Source of the DNA: Acinetobacter higginsii
Lineage (GTDB): Bacteria > Pseudomonadota > Gammaproteobacteria > Pseudomonadales > Moraxellaceae
Direction of reading: 5' to 3'
Assembly: GCF_000369525.1 (NCBI RefSeq)
Contig: NZ_KB850072.1
Location: 1,610,760 to 1,674,759, forward strand
Length of the DNA stretch: 64,000 bases
The position numbers were made by a program, and so were the translations under genes. Shown piece after piece: positions 17,470 through 25,814 of the stretch (the stretch's first letter is position 1; each line of letters begins with the position of its first letter). The notes beneath the pieces are model-generated. The model did not search any database. It had not been told where the DNA came from and saw only the letters and a program-made list of their open reading frames with translations.

Positions 17470-17677
17470 GTTCATGACGGCATACGTCATTTAGAAAATG
17501 CATTTCTAAAGCTTGGTTTACTTGCTACAGTTCATGACGGCATACGTCATTTAGAAAACTTGTCGTCGGAATGGGTAAGTTACAAGGGCGTTCATGACGG
17601 CATACGTCATTTAGAAAAAGAGATTGAGAATTTAGACAATCCAACTGCGGTTCATGACGGCATACGTCACATAAATT
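17470..17677 (+). CRISPR. Type I-F CRISPR array, 4 repeats and 3 spacers, no cas genes nearby
   Basis: Four 28-bp repeats at 17470, 17530, 17590 and 17650, exactly 60 bp apart, with three 32-bp spacers (17498-17529, 17558-17589, 17618-17649). This 28+32 geometry is that of type I-F. The repeat begins GTTCATGACGGCATACG and ends TTAGAAA; its stem is TGACG/CGTCA around GCATA. The first three copies are identical; the last diverges in its final 8 nt, marking the leader-distal end. No cas1, cas2-3, csy or cas6f gene exists in the window. All three spacers are distinct, and spacer 3 has an open frame (EIENLDNPTA) compatible with a phage coding target. The last repeat touches the stop codon of the next gene. 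Confidence 0.93.
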
Positions 17678-18125
17678 AATGTTCTAACTGGAGATAAGAT
17701 TTAAACTGAAAACCACGATGTATCAAAGCGTTTAAAGAAATAGGAAATCGAATTCTGGCAGTTTGTAATACGTGAAGAACCCATGTTTTTTCAGCTAAAA
17801 ATTCAAATAAGATTTTATCATCACATATCCTCGGACCAGTAAAGATATCAGTCTGATAAGCCAGTCCTATCCATAATGACTCCAACAATATATTTTTATC
17901 CAGATCGACTAAGGCCAAAGTTAAAGTTTCTTCAAAGATACAATCATGGCTAAGGAAAAGAAGATAGCAGTGAGAATATACACAAACCACACCTTCTAAC
18001 ACTTTACCCTCAACCATAACCCCTGTGTTTTCCCCCTTAATCATCACTTCAGACTGAGGCAAACACTTATCTGTCATATCTTGGATCAATGCTAAACCAA
18101 TATAATCAGCCACATACATATTCAA
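17676..18125 (-). CDS. Hypothetical protein adjacent to the CRISPR array
   Basis: A 149-residue soluble protein with no signal peptide or membrane helix. It contains clustered cysteines and hydrophobics (VCVYSHCYLLFLSHDC) and a GPRICDDKILFEFLAEKTW segment. No family recognised. It reads towards the CRISPR array and its stop codon overlaps the last 2 nt of the degenerate terminal repeat. It is probably monocistronic, since the upstream foldase gene ends only 51 nt away on the same strand but with no functional link. It may be a host gene next to which the array inserted, or part of the CRISPR island. Function unknown. Confidence 0.6.
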   Translation of the reverse strand: MNMYVADYIGLALIQDMTDKCLPQSEVMIKGENTGVMVEGKVLEGVVCVYSHCYLLFLSHDCIFEETLTLALVDLDKNILLESLWIGLAYQTDIFTGPRICDDKILFEFLAEKTWVLHVLQTARIRFPISLNALIHRGFQFKSYLQLEH

Positions 18126-18176
18126 CTTTGCCTAATAAAATGATTACCGATTATATTTCCATCTATTACTTTGACT

Positions 18177-19211
18177 CTACTTCCGATCATGCATCATTTC
18201 ATAAGACTGCGCTCTTAATAAATCTTCTTTAGTTCCAAATGATTGATTGCGTAATTGATTAATCGACTGCTGTTTACTGGCATCACTTGCATCACTTTTT
18301 AAAATTTGGTCACGTGCTGCCAAATATCCATTCACCTGCGTTTGCCATCCGGCTTCTTCTTGATCAACCTTTTCCAAACGATCCGCCGCTTCAGGCCCTA
18401 ATAAACTTTCACGCATATTGCGCAGCTCTTGTGCTGAACCACCGTTTTCCCGAACTTCTTGAGTCAACTGCTGCAACTCAGCAAATTGCATCGAAACCCG
18501 AACGCCATCAGCCAAAGTTGTTGGAAGTTGATCAATCAATTTCGCCAATTCAGCCGCCTTTTGCTGAGCGGTCAGGGTTTTATTGGCATGAATACGCATT
18601 TGATCGATATTAAACTGGTTCAAATTACGTTCATTACCAAATAAAGCATTGATCTCAGCGGCATTAAAAAATTGCTGTTGTACTTTGTACATCTGCTCAA
18701 TCACTTTTTGATAACCATCAATATCACCAGTTTTAAAATTACCCGTCGGTTTGATATTTTTTAAGGCGTGGGTATAGGCGACATATTGATCTAGCAAATA
18801 ACTGGCATAACTTGAAGCCGTGTCAGGTAAAGTCGCACTGAGATACTGTCGAATATCTGCAATCAGTTCCGTTTCAGTTTTTTCACCTAAACTAGAAAAG
18901 AAATAATCAAAACAACTGCGAATTCCAACGGTTAAAATCAATTTACCATCGGCATCAACCTGAATCGGACAGTCAATTTCAGTGCCTCGCAATGAAGATG
19001 CCAATTCAGGCATTTTGCCTTTTTGATTATGCTGCGGACCTGCCTCTAAGCCATTTTCTGAGACCTGTGATTGAGCCTGTTGATTCGGCGCATGCTGGCT
19101 ATTTTGAGGATCTGGTTTAAATATCCAATAGATTAAAGCCAATAAGAGCAATAAACATGCGATTAAAACTATACTAATGGTTTTATTATTCAAAAATTTA
19201 CCGTTCATCAT
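18177..19211 (-). CDS. lipB: Lipase-specific foldase / secretion chaperone (Lif)
   Basis: Steric chaperone anchored in the inner membrane that folds the exported lipase in the periplasm before type II secretion. It has an N-terminal transmembrane anchor (ISIVLIACLLLLLALIYWIF, residues ~13-32), a variable Gln/Pro-rich linker (~35-65) and the Lif motif RSCFDYFFSSLGE (~residues 98-110; family pattern RxxFDYxLSxxGE). An extended all-helical domain wraps the lipase. Length 344 is normal. It lies directly downstream of the lipase gene; an intrinsic-terminator-like hairpin between them may reduce its expression relative to the lipase. Confidence 0.93.
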   Translation of the reverse strand: MMNGKFLNNKTISIVLIACLLLLLALIYWIFKPDPQNSQHAPNQQAQSQVSENGLEAGPQHNQKGKMPELASSLRGTEIDCPIQVDADGKLILTVGIRSCFDYFFSSLGEKTETELIADIRQYLSATLPDTASSYASYLLDQYVAYTHALKNIKPTGNFKTGDIDGYQKVIEQMYKVQQQFFNAAEINALFGNERNLNQFNIDQMRIHANKTLTAQQKAAELAKLIDQLPTTLADGVRVSMQFAELQQLTQEVRENGGSAQELRNMRESLLGPEAADRLEKVDQEEAGWQTQVNGYLAARDQILKSDASDASKQQSINQLRNQSFGTKEDLLRAQSYEMMHDRK

Positions 19212-19255
19212 CCCTTGCTCTATTTATCATTCTTTCTTTGTTTGAACCGTTAAAA

Positions 19256-19283
19256 CCAAAGGAGCAACGAATTGCTCCTTTGG
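19256..19283 (-). terminator. Hairpin between lipase and foldase genes
   Basis: Perfect 12-bp stem CCAAAGGAGCAA (19256-19267) / TTGCTCCTTTGG (19272-19283) with a CGAA loop. On the minus strand it is followed by TTTTAA. It sits in the 80-bp gap between the lipase stop and the foldase start and probably acts as a partial terminator or mRNA stabiliser. Confidence 0.75.
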
Positions 19284-19291
19284 TAAATGAA

Positions 19292-20308
19292 TTATAAACC
19301 TTGATTTTTTAAACGATTTGCTTGAGTACGATAAGGTGTTACTGGGTTCTGTAAGAATCCAACCAAACCGAGAATCTGATTCACTTCATCCAAATGGTTA
19401 AATGCATAATTGTCACGAATCACGGTGCCCAAATGACTCGAACAACGTGGCACCAAGCCATCATTTTCACCAGAAATCAGTAAAGAAGTTGCTGTTAATG
19501 CATAATCCATTGGATCTAAAGCATTGGTAAATGGACTGGTTCCACTCCATGAATAATAACGTACACCATTGACCAGTTCTGTTCCTGAACCACAAGCTGT
19601 GGTTGGTACACCTGCTGGAAAACGTTGGTTAAAGTTTGCTGAACCGCTAGTGGTTAATGAATTTAAGCCCGCCAGTGCATCTTGATCATAATAATGTCCT
19701 GAACCAATCCCCACCAATGAGAAGAAGGCATTTACCCCTGCTGCGATCACGGGTGCGAGTACTGGACCCACAGGTGACTTAACCACTGAGTCAACCACAT
19801 CTGCAACATCTGAACCTTTGGTTGGACCACCCACTGCTGTGACTGAAGCAACTTTGTTCGGCAACAAACTTGCGACATAACGAACCGATTGAGAGCCATG
19901 ACTATGGCCAATTAAGTTAATTTTCTCCGCACCTGTAATTGCCAATACTTGCTTCGCCTGTAGCAACAATTGCTCGCCGCGTACTTCCGATGAATTAAAA
20001 GAAGCTTGCTGTGCAACGAATACATTCGCACCATTACCCACCAAGTCCTCGGTAATGCCATTCCAATATTGCAAAGGACCAACAGCAGAGAAGCCTGCCA
20101 TCCCGTGCGCAAGTAGAATTGGATACTTGGTTTTTGCATAGCTTGATGTAACACTGGTGCTACCGCCGACTGAACAAGAGTTCACATTACAGTTTTGCCA
20201 TGATGCTTTTGGTGCAAAAAAATCGAACAAACCTGCATGTACCACAGATCCACTACTCACCAATATGCCCGCCATTAGCGCCATGACATTTAAATATTTT
20301 TTCTTCAC
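19292..20308 (-). CDS. Secreted triacylglycerol lipase, family I, foldase-dependent
   Basis: Extracellular true lipase hydrolysing triacylglycerols. Signal peptide ends after VVHA (residue 25). The oxyanion-hole region is ILLAHGMAGF. The catalytic triad is Ser136 in GHSHGS, Asp283 in ENDGLVPRC and His305 in FNHLDEVN. A disulfide between Cys239 and Cys289 and an Asp cluster near the triad (DPMDYA, HLDEVN) match the Ca-binding layout of family I.1/I.2 lipases (Pseudomonas/Burkholderia type). Length 338. Paired with its foldase downstream, and divergent from an AraC-type regulator that probably controls it. The symbol lipA is left off to avoid confusion with lipoyl synthase, also in this window. 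Confidence 0.94.
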   Translation of the reverse strand: MKKKYLNVMALMAGILVSSGSVVHAGLFDFFAPKASWQNCNVNSCSVGGSTSVTSSYAKTKYPILLAHGMAGFSAVGPLQYWNGITEDLVGNGANVFVAQQASFNSSEVRGEQLLLQAKQVLAITGAEKINLIGHSHGSQSVRYVASLLPNKVASVTAVGGPTKGSDVADVVDSVVKSPVGPVLAPVIAAGVNAFFSLVGIGSGHYYDQDALAGLNSLTTSGSANFNQRFPAGVPTTACGSGTELVNGVRYYSWSGTSPFTNALDPMDYALTATSLLISGENDGLVPRCSSHLGTVIRDNYAFNHLDEVNQILGLVGFLQNPVTPYRTQANRLKNQGL

Positions 20309-20448
20309 GTTTTGCTCCTAGCATTTTTCATTTTTATTACAACGATTTAGTCTTTTTCTTCGTATCTGGAATCATTCCGAGCATACAAACGACTGGCAGA
20401 AATTATACTCCTTCGAAATATTGTGTGATTTTTAGACTAAAACAAACT

Positions 20449-20479
20449 GTGCCAAAATCATAACAATTCGTGCCAAAAT
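20449..20479. promoter_or_regulatory. Direct repeat, candidate AraC-type operator
   Basis: GTGCCAAAAT occurs twice as a perfect direct repeat (20449-20458 and 20470-20479) with a 21-bp pitch, two helical turns. It is located between the lipase gene and the divergent AraC-type regulator. This spacing is typical of AraC-family tandem half-sites. Binding by the adjacent regulator is inferred. Confidence 0.6.
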
Positions 20480-20586
20480 TACGCTGGATTGAAAAAATTC
20501 CGATGAATGTACATTTTCAAATCCATCACTCTGCTTTAATTTCAGAATGAATTGGATCAGCTTTAACATGGAATTTACTTCGCACT

Positions 20587-21606
20587 ATGAGTATTCCCCG
20601 TCTTCATAATCAGCATTTTATTAGCAGTTCTTATGCACACCTACTGAGTGAGGTGGTATCACGATGGAATATTTCAGCTGAAACCTTATTTTGGGGCACG
20701 GGTGTTGAAATCGACAAACTATCTGATCTCAATGATAAGATCAGCCTGAATGCCTTTAAAAAAGTGATTGCCCGAACCATTGAACTGACACAGGAACAAG
20801 GCATCGGTTTTTATGCAGGTACGCAGTTAAAAATCAGTTCGCATGGCTTACTCGGTTTTACCGTTGCCATTTCAAAAAATGCCTTAGAAGCCATTGAAAC
20901 CATTAATCAATTTGTCAGCTTGCAATGTTCATTTGTCGAATTAAATTTTAAAGTTGAAAATGAGCTCGCCTATTACAACATTGCCTATGATCGATCACTA
21001 CTGAATTTTAATGATGAATCAGATACACAAGCCTACGAATTTAGCTGTATTTTCTTTCTGACCGGTTTTGTGCATTTAGTCCGTTTCTTTATTCCAGATT
21101 TCAAGCCAAGTGTTGATCTACAATGTAAATACCCTAATTATTTTTCTCGTTTTGATGAGATATTGACATCGACTTTTGCAGAGATACGTTATGAACAGCC
21201 CTATACCCGCTTAATTGCCGCTGCAACTTTTCTTGATGCGCCACTTAGTATGGCTGATCCTCTCACCGCAGAAAAATTTAAATTACTGTGCCAGAAAGAA
21301 TTGGATGAACTACTTGCGACACAAGATATTTTACAACGGGTCAAATATCTGATTGATGATAAAACAGAGGGCTTATTGAGTATTGATCAAGTTGCTCAAA
21401 AGCTAAACCTGACCAAAAGAACCTTACAACGGATGTTGCAAGAAAAAATGATCAGCTTTCAAACCTTATATGATGAAGTAAGAAAGGAAAAAGCAAAAAA
21501 ACTGATGTTGAATCCTTTTATCACCAAAGATGAACTTGCTAAAAAATTGGGGTATTCCTCTCTCTCAAGTTTTAATCGTGCCTATAAACGTTGGGAAATT
21601 GAATAA
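20587..21606 (+). CDS. AraC family transcriptional regulator next to lipase
   Basis: A 339-residue regulator with the two-part layout of the Arabinose_bd/OruR-type branch. An N-terminal sensor domain (residues ~1-210, with HGLLGFTVAISKNALEAIETI) is followed by a C-terminal double helix-turn-helix (~240-335: SIDQVAQKLNLTKRTLQRMLQEK, then DELAKKLGYSSLSSFNRAYKRW). Divergent from the lipase-foldase unit with a 278-bp shared region holding a 21-bp-pitch direct repeat. It probably activates the lipase in response to a fatty acid or related ligand; this is inference from context. The flavin reductase-like gene downstream may share its transcript. Confidence 0.88.
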   Translation: MSIPRLHNQHFISSSYAHLLSEVVSRWNISAETLFWGTGVEIDKLSDLNDKISLNAFKKVIARTIELTQEQGIGFYAGTQLKISSHGLLGFTVAISKNALEAIETINQFVSLQCSFVELNFKVENELAYYNIAYDRSLLNFNDESDTQAYEFSCIFFLTGFVHLVRFFIPDFKPSVDLQCKYPNYFSRFDEILTSTFAEIRYEQPYTRLIAAATFLDAPLSMADPLTAEKFKLLCQKELDELLATQDILQRVKYLIDDKTEGLLSIDQVAQKLNLTKRTLQRMLQEKMISFQTLYDEVRKEKAKKLMLNPFITKDELAKKLGYSSLSSFNRAYKRWEIE

Positions 21607-21662
21607 AGTTTTACAAAAGTTTATGTAACAATGGAGCGATGTCTCAACCTTGTGGATGTTAT

Positions 21663-22238
21663 ATGAGTCAGCCAGAAATTACCGCAGTTGAACTTTCCAA
21701 AGCTTATCGCCTGCTCAATCATGGCCCGACAGTCTTGGTTTCTGCTCAATATGGGCAAGAGCGCAATGTCATGGCAGCAGCTTGGGCTTGCGCACTGGAA
21801 CTTACCCCAGCCAAAGTCACAGTGGTCTTAGATAAAAGTACCAAGACTCGCCAATTGGTTGAGCAAAGTGGTTATTTTGCCTTACAAGTGCCCTGCTATG
21901 CGCAAATTGATATGGTGCATCAACTTGGAAGCATCAGTCAGTTTGATCATCCAAGCAAGCTAGAAGAATGCAAAACTGAATTGTTTTACCAAGATGATTT
22001 TCCTGTCCCACTGGTGGCAGGTAGCCTGGCTTGGCTGGTCTGTAAAGTGATTCCAGAACCACACAATCAACAAGCGCATGATTTGTTTATCGGCTCGGTG
22101 GTGGGTGCTTGGGCTGATTCACGGGTATTTCGTGATGGTCATTGGCACTTTCAAGAGGCCAGTAAAGCGTTGCGCAGCCTGCATTACATTGCAGGCGGTA
22201 CATTTTATCTGATTGGCGATGAAGTTAAGGCCAAATAA
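21663..22238 (+). CDS. Flavin reductase-like domain protein
   Basis: About 191 residues of the flavin reductase-like/FMN-binding split-barrel family (DIM6/NTAB type). Seen: VLVSAQYGQERNVMAAAWACALELTPAKVTVVLDKSTKTRQLVEQSGYFALQVP, which fits the FMN-binding strand-loop pattern including ST-T-R, and a later SLAWLVCKVIPE strand. Members either reduce free flavin with NAD(P)H or simply bind FMN; the substrate is not predictable. Two in-frame ATGs begin nearly the same peptide (MSQP...): 21639 with GGAG only 2 nt away, and 21663 with GGA at 6 nt. The latter was chosen. A terminator follows. Confidence 0.82.
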   Translation: MSQPEITAVELSKAYRLLNHGPTVLVSAQYGQERNVMAAAWACALELTPAKVTVVLDKSTKTRQLVEQSGYFALQVPCYAQIDMVHQLGSISQFDHPSKLEECKTELFYQDDFPVPLVAGSLAWLVCKVIPEPHNQQAHDLFIGSVVGAWADSRVFRDGHWHFQEASKALRSLHYIAGGTFYLIGDEVKAK

Positions 22239-22254
22239 TCTTTAATATAAGGCA

Positions 22255-22280
22255 AGGCAAAACCAGCTTTGCCTCTTTTA
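22255..22280 (+). terminator. Intrinsic terminator
   Basis: 7-bp stem AGGCAAA (22255-22261) / TTTGCCT (22268-22274) followed by CTTTTA. The tail overlaps the stop codon of the convergent minus-strand gene. Confidence 0.7.
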
Positions 22281-22850
22281 TTGACCATTGATTTTCATCA
22301 ACTCATGATACATAAGATCCAAGAACTGCTGCTGTTCTTTGTCATTTTTAAAGTAACGTTGATAAAGACCGCTACAGCTCTGCACATCAGCAATATTGGC
22401 TTTATTAAATGACCAATCCCTTCGATCTTTGATGCTGATGCCTAGATCATCATCACAACGCTGCCATAGCTGAGAAAATCTGGTTCGCTTAGCTGCATCT
22501 AATTTTTTAAAGTCGGGATACACAGAATAGCCGCGCATAGCTGAATTAAAAAACTGTGAAATCATGGTGACTGGTACACCACCCCAATCAATGCTTTGGC
22601 CAATGGGCAATCGAATATCGGTCAGTTTATTTACTGACATGATCTCAGGCTGTTTGCCTTTTTTGAAGTACTGTTCCTCATAGACCAAAGTCGTTCCTGC
22701 TGGAACATGGATTTTTTTAACCAGCATCGGTTGTTGCGTGACGTAATAAGGATAGTTCGGTCTTGAGTTGCCACCCGTCGGGTTCATATTGCCCACACAA
22801 CCTGCTAAAGACACAGACATTGCTGCAGATAAAAAAATCATTGCTTTCAT
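22278..22850 (-). CDS. Hypothetical lipoprotein
   Basis: About 190 residues with a lipobox (SVSLAGC), so predicted to be lipidated. The mature protein starts with an Asn/Pro/Tyr-rich stretch and has a beta-rich middle (VPAGTTLVYEEQYFKKGK) and a C-terminal helical part with two cysteines (QRCDDDLG, VQSCSGLY) likely bridged. No family recognised. The frame stays open to a TTG at 22874 and includes an ATG at 22865, but only the ATG at 22850 starts a typical lipoprotein signal (MKAMIFLSAAM). Monocistronic, convergent with the flavin reductase-like gene. Confidence 0.72.
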   Translation of the reverse strand: MKAMIFLSAAMSVSLAGCVGNMNPTGGNSRPNYPYYVTQQPMLVKKIHVPAGTTLVYEEQYFKKGKQPEIMSVNKLTDIRLPIGQSIDWGGVPVTMISQFFNSAMRGYSVYPDFKKLDAAKRTRFSQLWQRCDDDLGISIKDRRDWSFNKANIADVQSCSGLYQRYFKNDKEQQQFLDLMYHELMKINGQ

Positions 22851-22930
22851 CGTTGTTATTATCATCCAGATCAATATTATGATTCGACCTTAAAACGAAA
22901 TCGATTCGGACACAATATCAAATACCAAAG

Positions 22931-22960
22931 AAAAACCGCTGTGAGATCCACAACGGCTTT
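22931..22960 (-). terminator. Intrinsic terminator of the SDR gene
   Basis: Stem of AAAGCCG-TTGTG against CACAG-CGGTTTTT on the minus strand (one mismatch) with a 5-nt loop, followed by a T-rich run. It lies 40 nt after the SDR stop. Confidence 0.75.
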
Positions 22961-22999
22961 AAATAAAATCAGAGTTTAATCTCTGAATTAAAATAAAAT

Positions 23000-23770
23000 T
23001 TACTTTGCAGCCATACGGATTGCACCATCCAAACGGATCACTTCACCATTCAAATAGGAATTTTCAGCAATATGCGCCACTAAACGCGCGAACTCTTCTG
23101 GGCGACCTAGACGTGATGGATAAGGCACCATTTGCCCTAAGGAATCTTGTACATTTTGAGGTAAACCTTTCAACATTGGGGTTTCCATAATCCCTGGAGC
23201 AATGGTCATGACCCGAATTCCATGCCGCGCTAACTCACGTGCAATCGGTAAAGTCATCGCCACCACAGCACCTTTTGATGCCGAATAAGCCGCTTGTCCA
23301 ATCTGACCATCAAAGGCCGCCACTGACGCGGTATTCACAATCACGCCTCGATCTTCATCGTCTTCTGCTACGGTATTTTTGCTCATCGCATCTGCTGCAA
23401 AACGTAGCATATTGAATGTACCTGTGACATTGATATGCAAGGTTTTTGAGAACATGGCCAAATCATGTACGCCCTCTTTACCGACGACTTTTGCAGATGG
23501 ACCAATGCCGGCACAGTTGATCAAACCATAAACGCTGCCATGTTTCGCCAATACATCTTTAAAGAACTGTTCTGCTGCCGCTTCATCGGTCACATCCAGT
23601 TTTACAAATTCTGCTGCTGCACCCAAAGTCTGCGCTTGTTGCTCCCCAGCTTCGATATTCATATCAACCAAAGTGACTGAAGCCCCCTTTTCAACTAGAT
23701 ATTCCGCTGTTGCTGCGCCTAGGCCTGAACCGCCACCTGTAATAACAAAATGTTTTCCCTGAATTTTCAT
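23000..23770 (-). CDS. SDR family 3-hydroxyacyl-CoA dehydrogenase-like
   Basis: A 256-residue classical short-chain dehydrogenase/reductase. NAD-binding TGGGSGLG (residues ~11-18) with Asp36 after the second strand (VTLVDMN) indicates preference for NAD(H). Further motifs are NCAG, the catalytic Ser in VNTASVAAF, and Tyr-x-x-x-Lys in AAYSASKGA, with a PG motif in IAPGIMETPM. The sequence most resembles type-2 3-hydroxyacyl-CoA dehydrogenases (HSD17B10-like), which oxidise short branched 3-hydroxyacyl-CoAs, but SDR substrates cannot be fixed by sequence. Divergent from an AraC-type regulator 143 bp away that may control it. Confidence 0.85.
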   Translation of the reverse strand: MKIQGKHFVITGGGSGLGAATAEYLVEKGASVTLVDMNIEAGEQQAQTLGAAAEFVKLDVTDEAAAEQFFKDVLAKHGSVYGLINCAGIGPSAKVVGKEGVHDLAMFSKTLHINVTGTFNMLRFAADAMSKNTVAEDDEDRGVIVNTASVAAFDGQIGQAAYSASKGAVVAMTLPIARELARHGIRVMTIAPGIMETPMLKGLPQNVQDSLGQMVPYPSRLGRPEEFARLVAHIAENSYLNGEVIRLDGAIRMAAK

Positions 23771-23853
23771 TTACGTTTCCTATCAAATTAAAGATATAAA
23801 TTTTTATAACTAAGCCTAAAGGCAAGTTTTTTCCGATACAATTTCAAAAAGTA

Positions 23854-23865
23854 GCAAATTTGCTG
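23854..23865. promoter_or_regulatory. 12-bp palindrome between SDR and AraC genes
   Basis: Perfect palindrome AGCAAATTTGCT in the 143-bp divergent intergenic region. Candidate operator, position only; AraC proteins usually bind direct repeats, so the binder is uncertain. Confidence 0.35.
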
Positions 23866-23913
23866 CGGCTTTTGAGCATTCGATTTCATTCTTCTCCTGT
23901 ATTTTATTGATAT

Positions 23914-24972
23914 ATGAACAAAAACCTCAACCTCGATCTTAATTCGGCTAAGGACACCATTTCAAATGCTTTAATCCGTGAAGCATTAAGTGTTGCTGCA
24001 AGTCGTGGGTTGAATATTGTCAATATCGCCAATCGCGCAGGTATTTCAGCTGAACTATTGACTTCCTCCAAGGCGCGAGTGCCTGTGACCCAATGTGCGC
24101 AGTTATGGGTCGAAGTTGCAGAAAGTATGAATGATGAATTTCTTGGTATGGATACTCATCCCATGCGCCGAGGCAGTTATAGCCTATTAGCAAAATTAGC
24201 TTTTAATGCCGAAACGCTGGAGCAAGCCATCCAAGAAATTTTAAAATTTTTAAGTTTGGTGCTGGATGATATTCGGGGTGAACTGATTCAAAAAGGCAGT
24301 AAAGCCTATCTGATCTTGCATGATCGTGAGCATCCGAAACGGATGTTTACCTATTCAACCTATTTAATGTTAGTGCATAGTTTAATGTGCTGGTTGAGTG
24401 ATCAGCGCATTGGTTTCCAAAAAATGAGTTTTAGATGTCATCCACCTGTGGAAATACAAGATTATCGGGTACGGTTTTGCGAGAACATTCAATTTAATGC
24501 CGAGCAAAATCAAATCGAGTTTGACGCGCATTATCTCAAGCATAAAATCAAAAAAGATAAACAAGCACTCAAGGATTTTCTCAAACACACACCTTATAAC
24601 CTGATTGTACGCTTTAAAAATGAGAACTCGTTAAGCTTGCAAATCCGCCGTCAACTGCTGCTACAGCCACCATCGCAATGGGATGAACTGAAAGAGATTG
24701 CCCAGCAACTGAATATGTCGACTGCTACCATTCAACGTCGTTTAAAGCAAGAAGGTGTCAGTTATCAACAGCTTAAAAATGACATTCGCTGTGATATTGC
24801 CATTGAACGACTCAGTAAAACGAATGATTCAATCCAGAACATCAGTGATGATTTGCATTTCCATGACCCAAGTGCGTTCCATCGTGCCTTTAAAAAATGG
24901 ACGGGGGTCAGTCCGGGCAGCTATAGGAAGTCTTCACCCAATAAAAAGAAACGGTTGGGTCATTTAGAATAA
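23914..24972 (+). CDS. AraC family transcriptional regulator
   Basis: A 352-residue regulator of the Arabinose_bd (OruR/ArgR-like) branch. The N-terminal ligand domain spans ~residues 25-215 (EALSVAASRGLNIVNIANRAGI..., RRGSYSLLAKLAFNAETLEQAI). The C-terminal HTH_18 spans ~245-340 (LKEIAQQLNMSTATIQRRLKQEGVSYQQ; DLHFHDPSAFHRAFKKWTGVSPGSYR). It is the same architecture as the lipase-side regulator but clearly divergent in sequence. Divergent from the SDR dehydrogenase gene, so a local regulator of that gene, possibly sensing an acyl derivative. A PaiB-like gene follows 15 nt downstream and may be cotranscribed. Confidence 0.88.
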   Translation: MNKNLNLDLNSAKDTISNALIREALSVAASRGLNIVNIANRAGISAELLTSSKARVPVTQCAQLWVEVAESMNDEFLGMDTHPMRRGSYSLLAKLAFNAETLEQAIQEILKFLSLVLDDIRGELIQKGSKAYLILHDREHPKRMFTYSTYLMLVHSLMCWLSDQRIGFQKMSFRCHPPVEIQDYRVRFCENIQFNAEQNQIEFDAHYLKHKIKKDKQALKDFLKHTPYNLIVRFKNENSLSLQIRRQLLLQPPSQWDELKEIAQQLNMSTATIQRRLKQEGVSYQQLKNDIRCDIAIERLSKTNDSIQNISDDLHFHDPSAFHRAFKKWTGVSPGSYRKSSPNKKKRLGHLE

Positions 24973-24987
24973 TCGAAGGAGTAGACA

Positions 24988-25620
24988 ATGTATTTGCCTG
25001 AAATATTTGAAGAAACAGATCTTGAAAAATTATACCAACTAATTCAGGACTACCCTTTTGCCACACTGATAAGTCATAGTGCTGAAGGCTTAGAAGCCAA
25101 TCATATACCCTTTCATTTATTACGTGATGAGCACAGCCAAACAGCGACACTGATTGCGCATATTGCCAAGAATAATCCGCTACACACTCAAATTGAAAAT
25201 GGTGCAACAGTTTTAATTATTTTTCAGGGTGAACACGGTTATATCTCACCGAATTGGTATCCAAGCAAGCAACAACATCATCGACATGTACCCACATGGA
25301 ATTATCAAGTGGTTCACGTCAAAGGAAGCATCAATTTTCTGCATGACGAAAAATCTTTACGCGGTATCTTGGCCAGACTGACACGTACCCATGAGGCCAA
25401 ACAAGCAACGCCTTGGAAAATGTCTGATGCACCAGACGAATATATTACACAGGAATTACAAGGCATTGTCGGTATCGAAATTCCAATCTCACAGATCACA
25501 GGAAAGTTTAAACTCAGCCAAAATCGGGAAAAGCCAGATGCTTTGGGCGTGGTGGATGGACTGCAACAACAAGGTGAAAGTCGTTTAGCCAATGCAGTAC
25601 AGCAATATATCCAAGATTAA
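24988..25620 (+). CDS. PaiB-like FMN-binding protein
   Basis: A 210-residue protein of the PaiB (FMN-binding negative transcriptional regulator / split-barrel) family. Recognised by MYLPEIFEETDLEKLYQLIQDYPFATLIS at the start, ANHIPFHL, the FMN-pocket segment YISPNWYPSKQ...VPTWNYQVVHVKG, and the C-terminal FKLSQNR motif typical of the family. PaiB was described as a negative regulator of sporulation and degradative enzymes in Bacillus; in Gram-negatives the biochemical role is unclear. GAAGGAG lies in front of the ATG. It follows the AraC-type regulator closely. Confidence 0.88.
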   Translation: MYLPEIFEETDLEKLYQLIQDYPFATLISHSAEGLEANHIPFHLLRDEHSQTATLIAHIAKNNPLHTQIENGATVLIIFQGEHGYISPNWYPSKQQHHRHVPTWNYQVVHVKGSINFLHDEKSLRGILARLTRTHEAKQATPWKMSDAPDEYITQELQGIVGIEIPISQITGKFKLSQNREKPDALGVVDGLQQQGESRLANAVQQYIQD

Positions 25621-25814
25621 GCTGAGGATATCACGATATTTTCAATAGCAGCCCAACGTAATAATCAACATTGTTCGTGAATAAAAACAGTGTTTTGAGA
25701 CCAATTTGATTTTTATCTATTATCATGATTTCTAAATCAAAATAACTCAGTTGGGATGCGCTGTGATACATGTAAAGATCGCTGATATTTTATTATACGG
25801 CGCTGATTTAGCTC

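Noticed and set aside
17470..17677. The four repeats as a direct-repeat operator or integron-type array
   Set aside because: 28-nt repeats, uniform 32-nt unique spacers and an internal palindromic stem fit type I-F CRISPR and not those alternatives.
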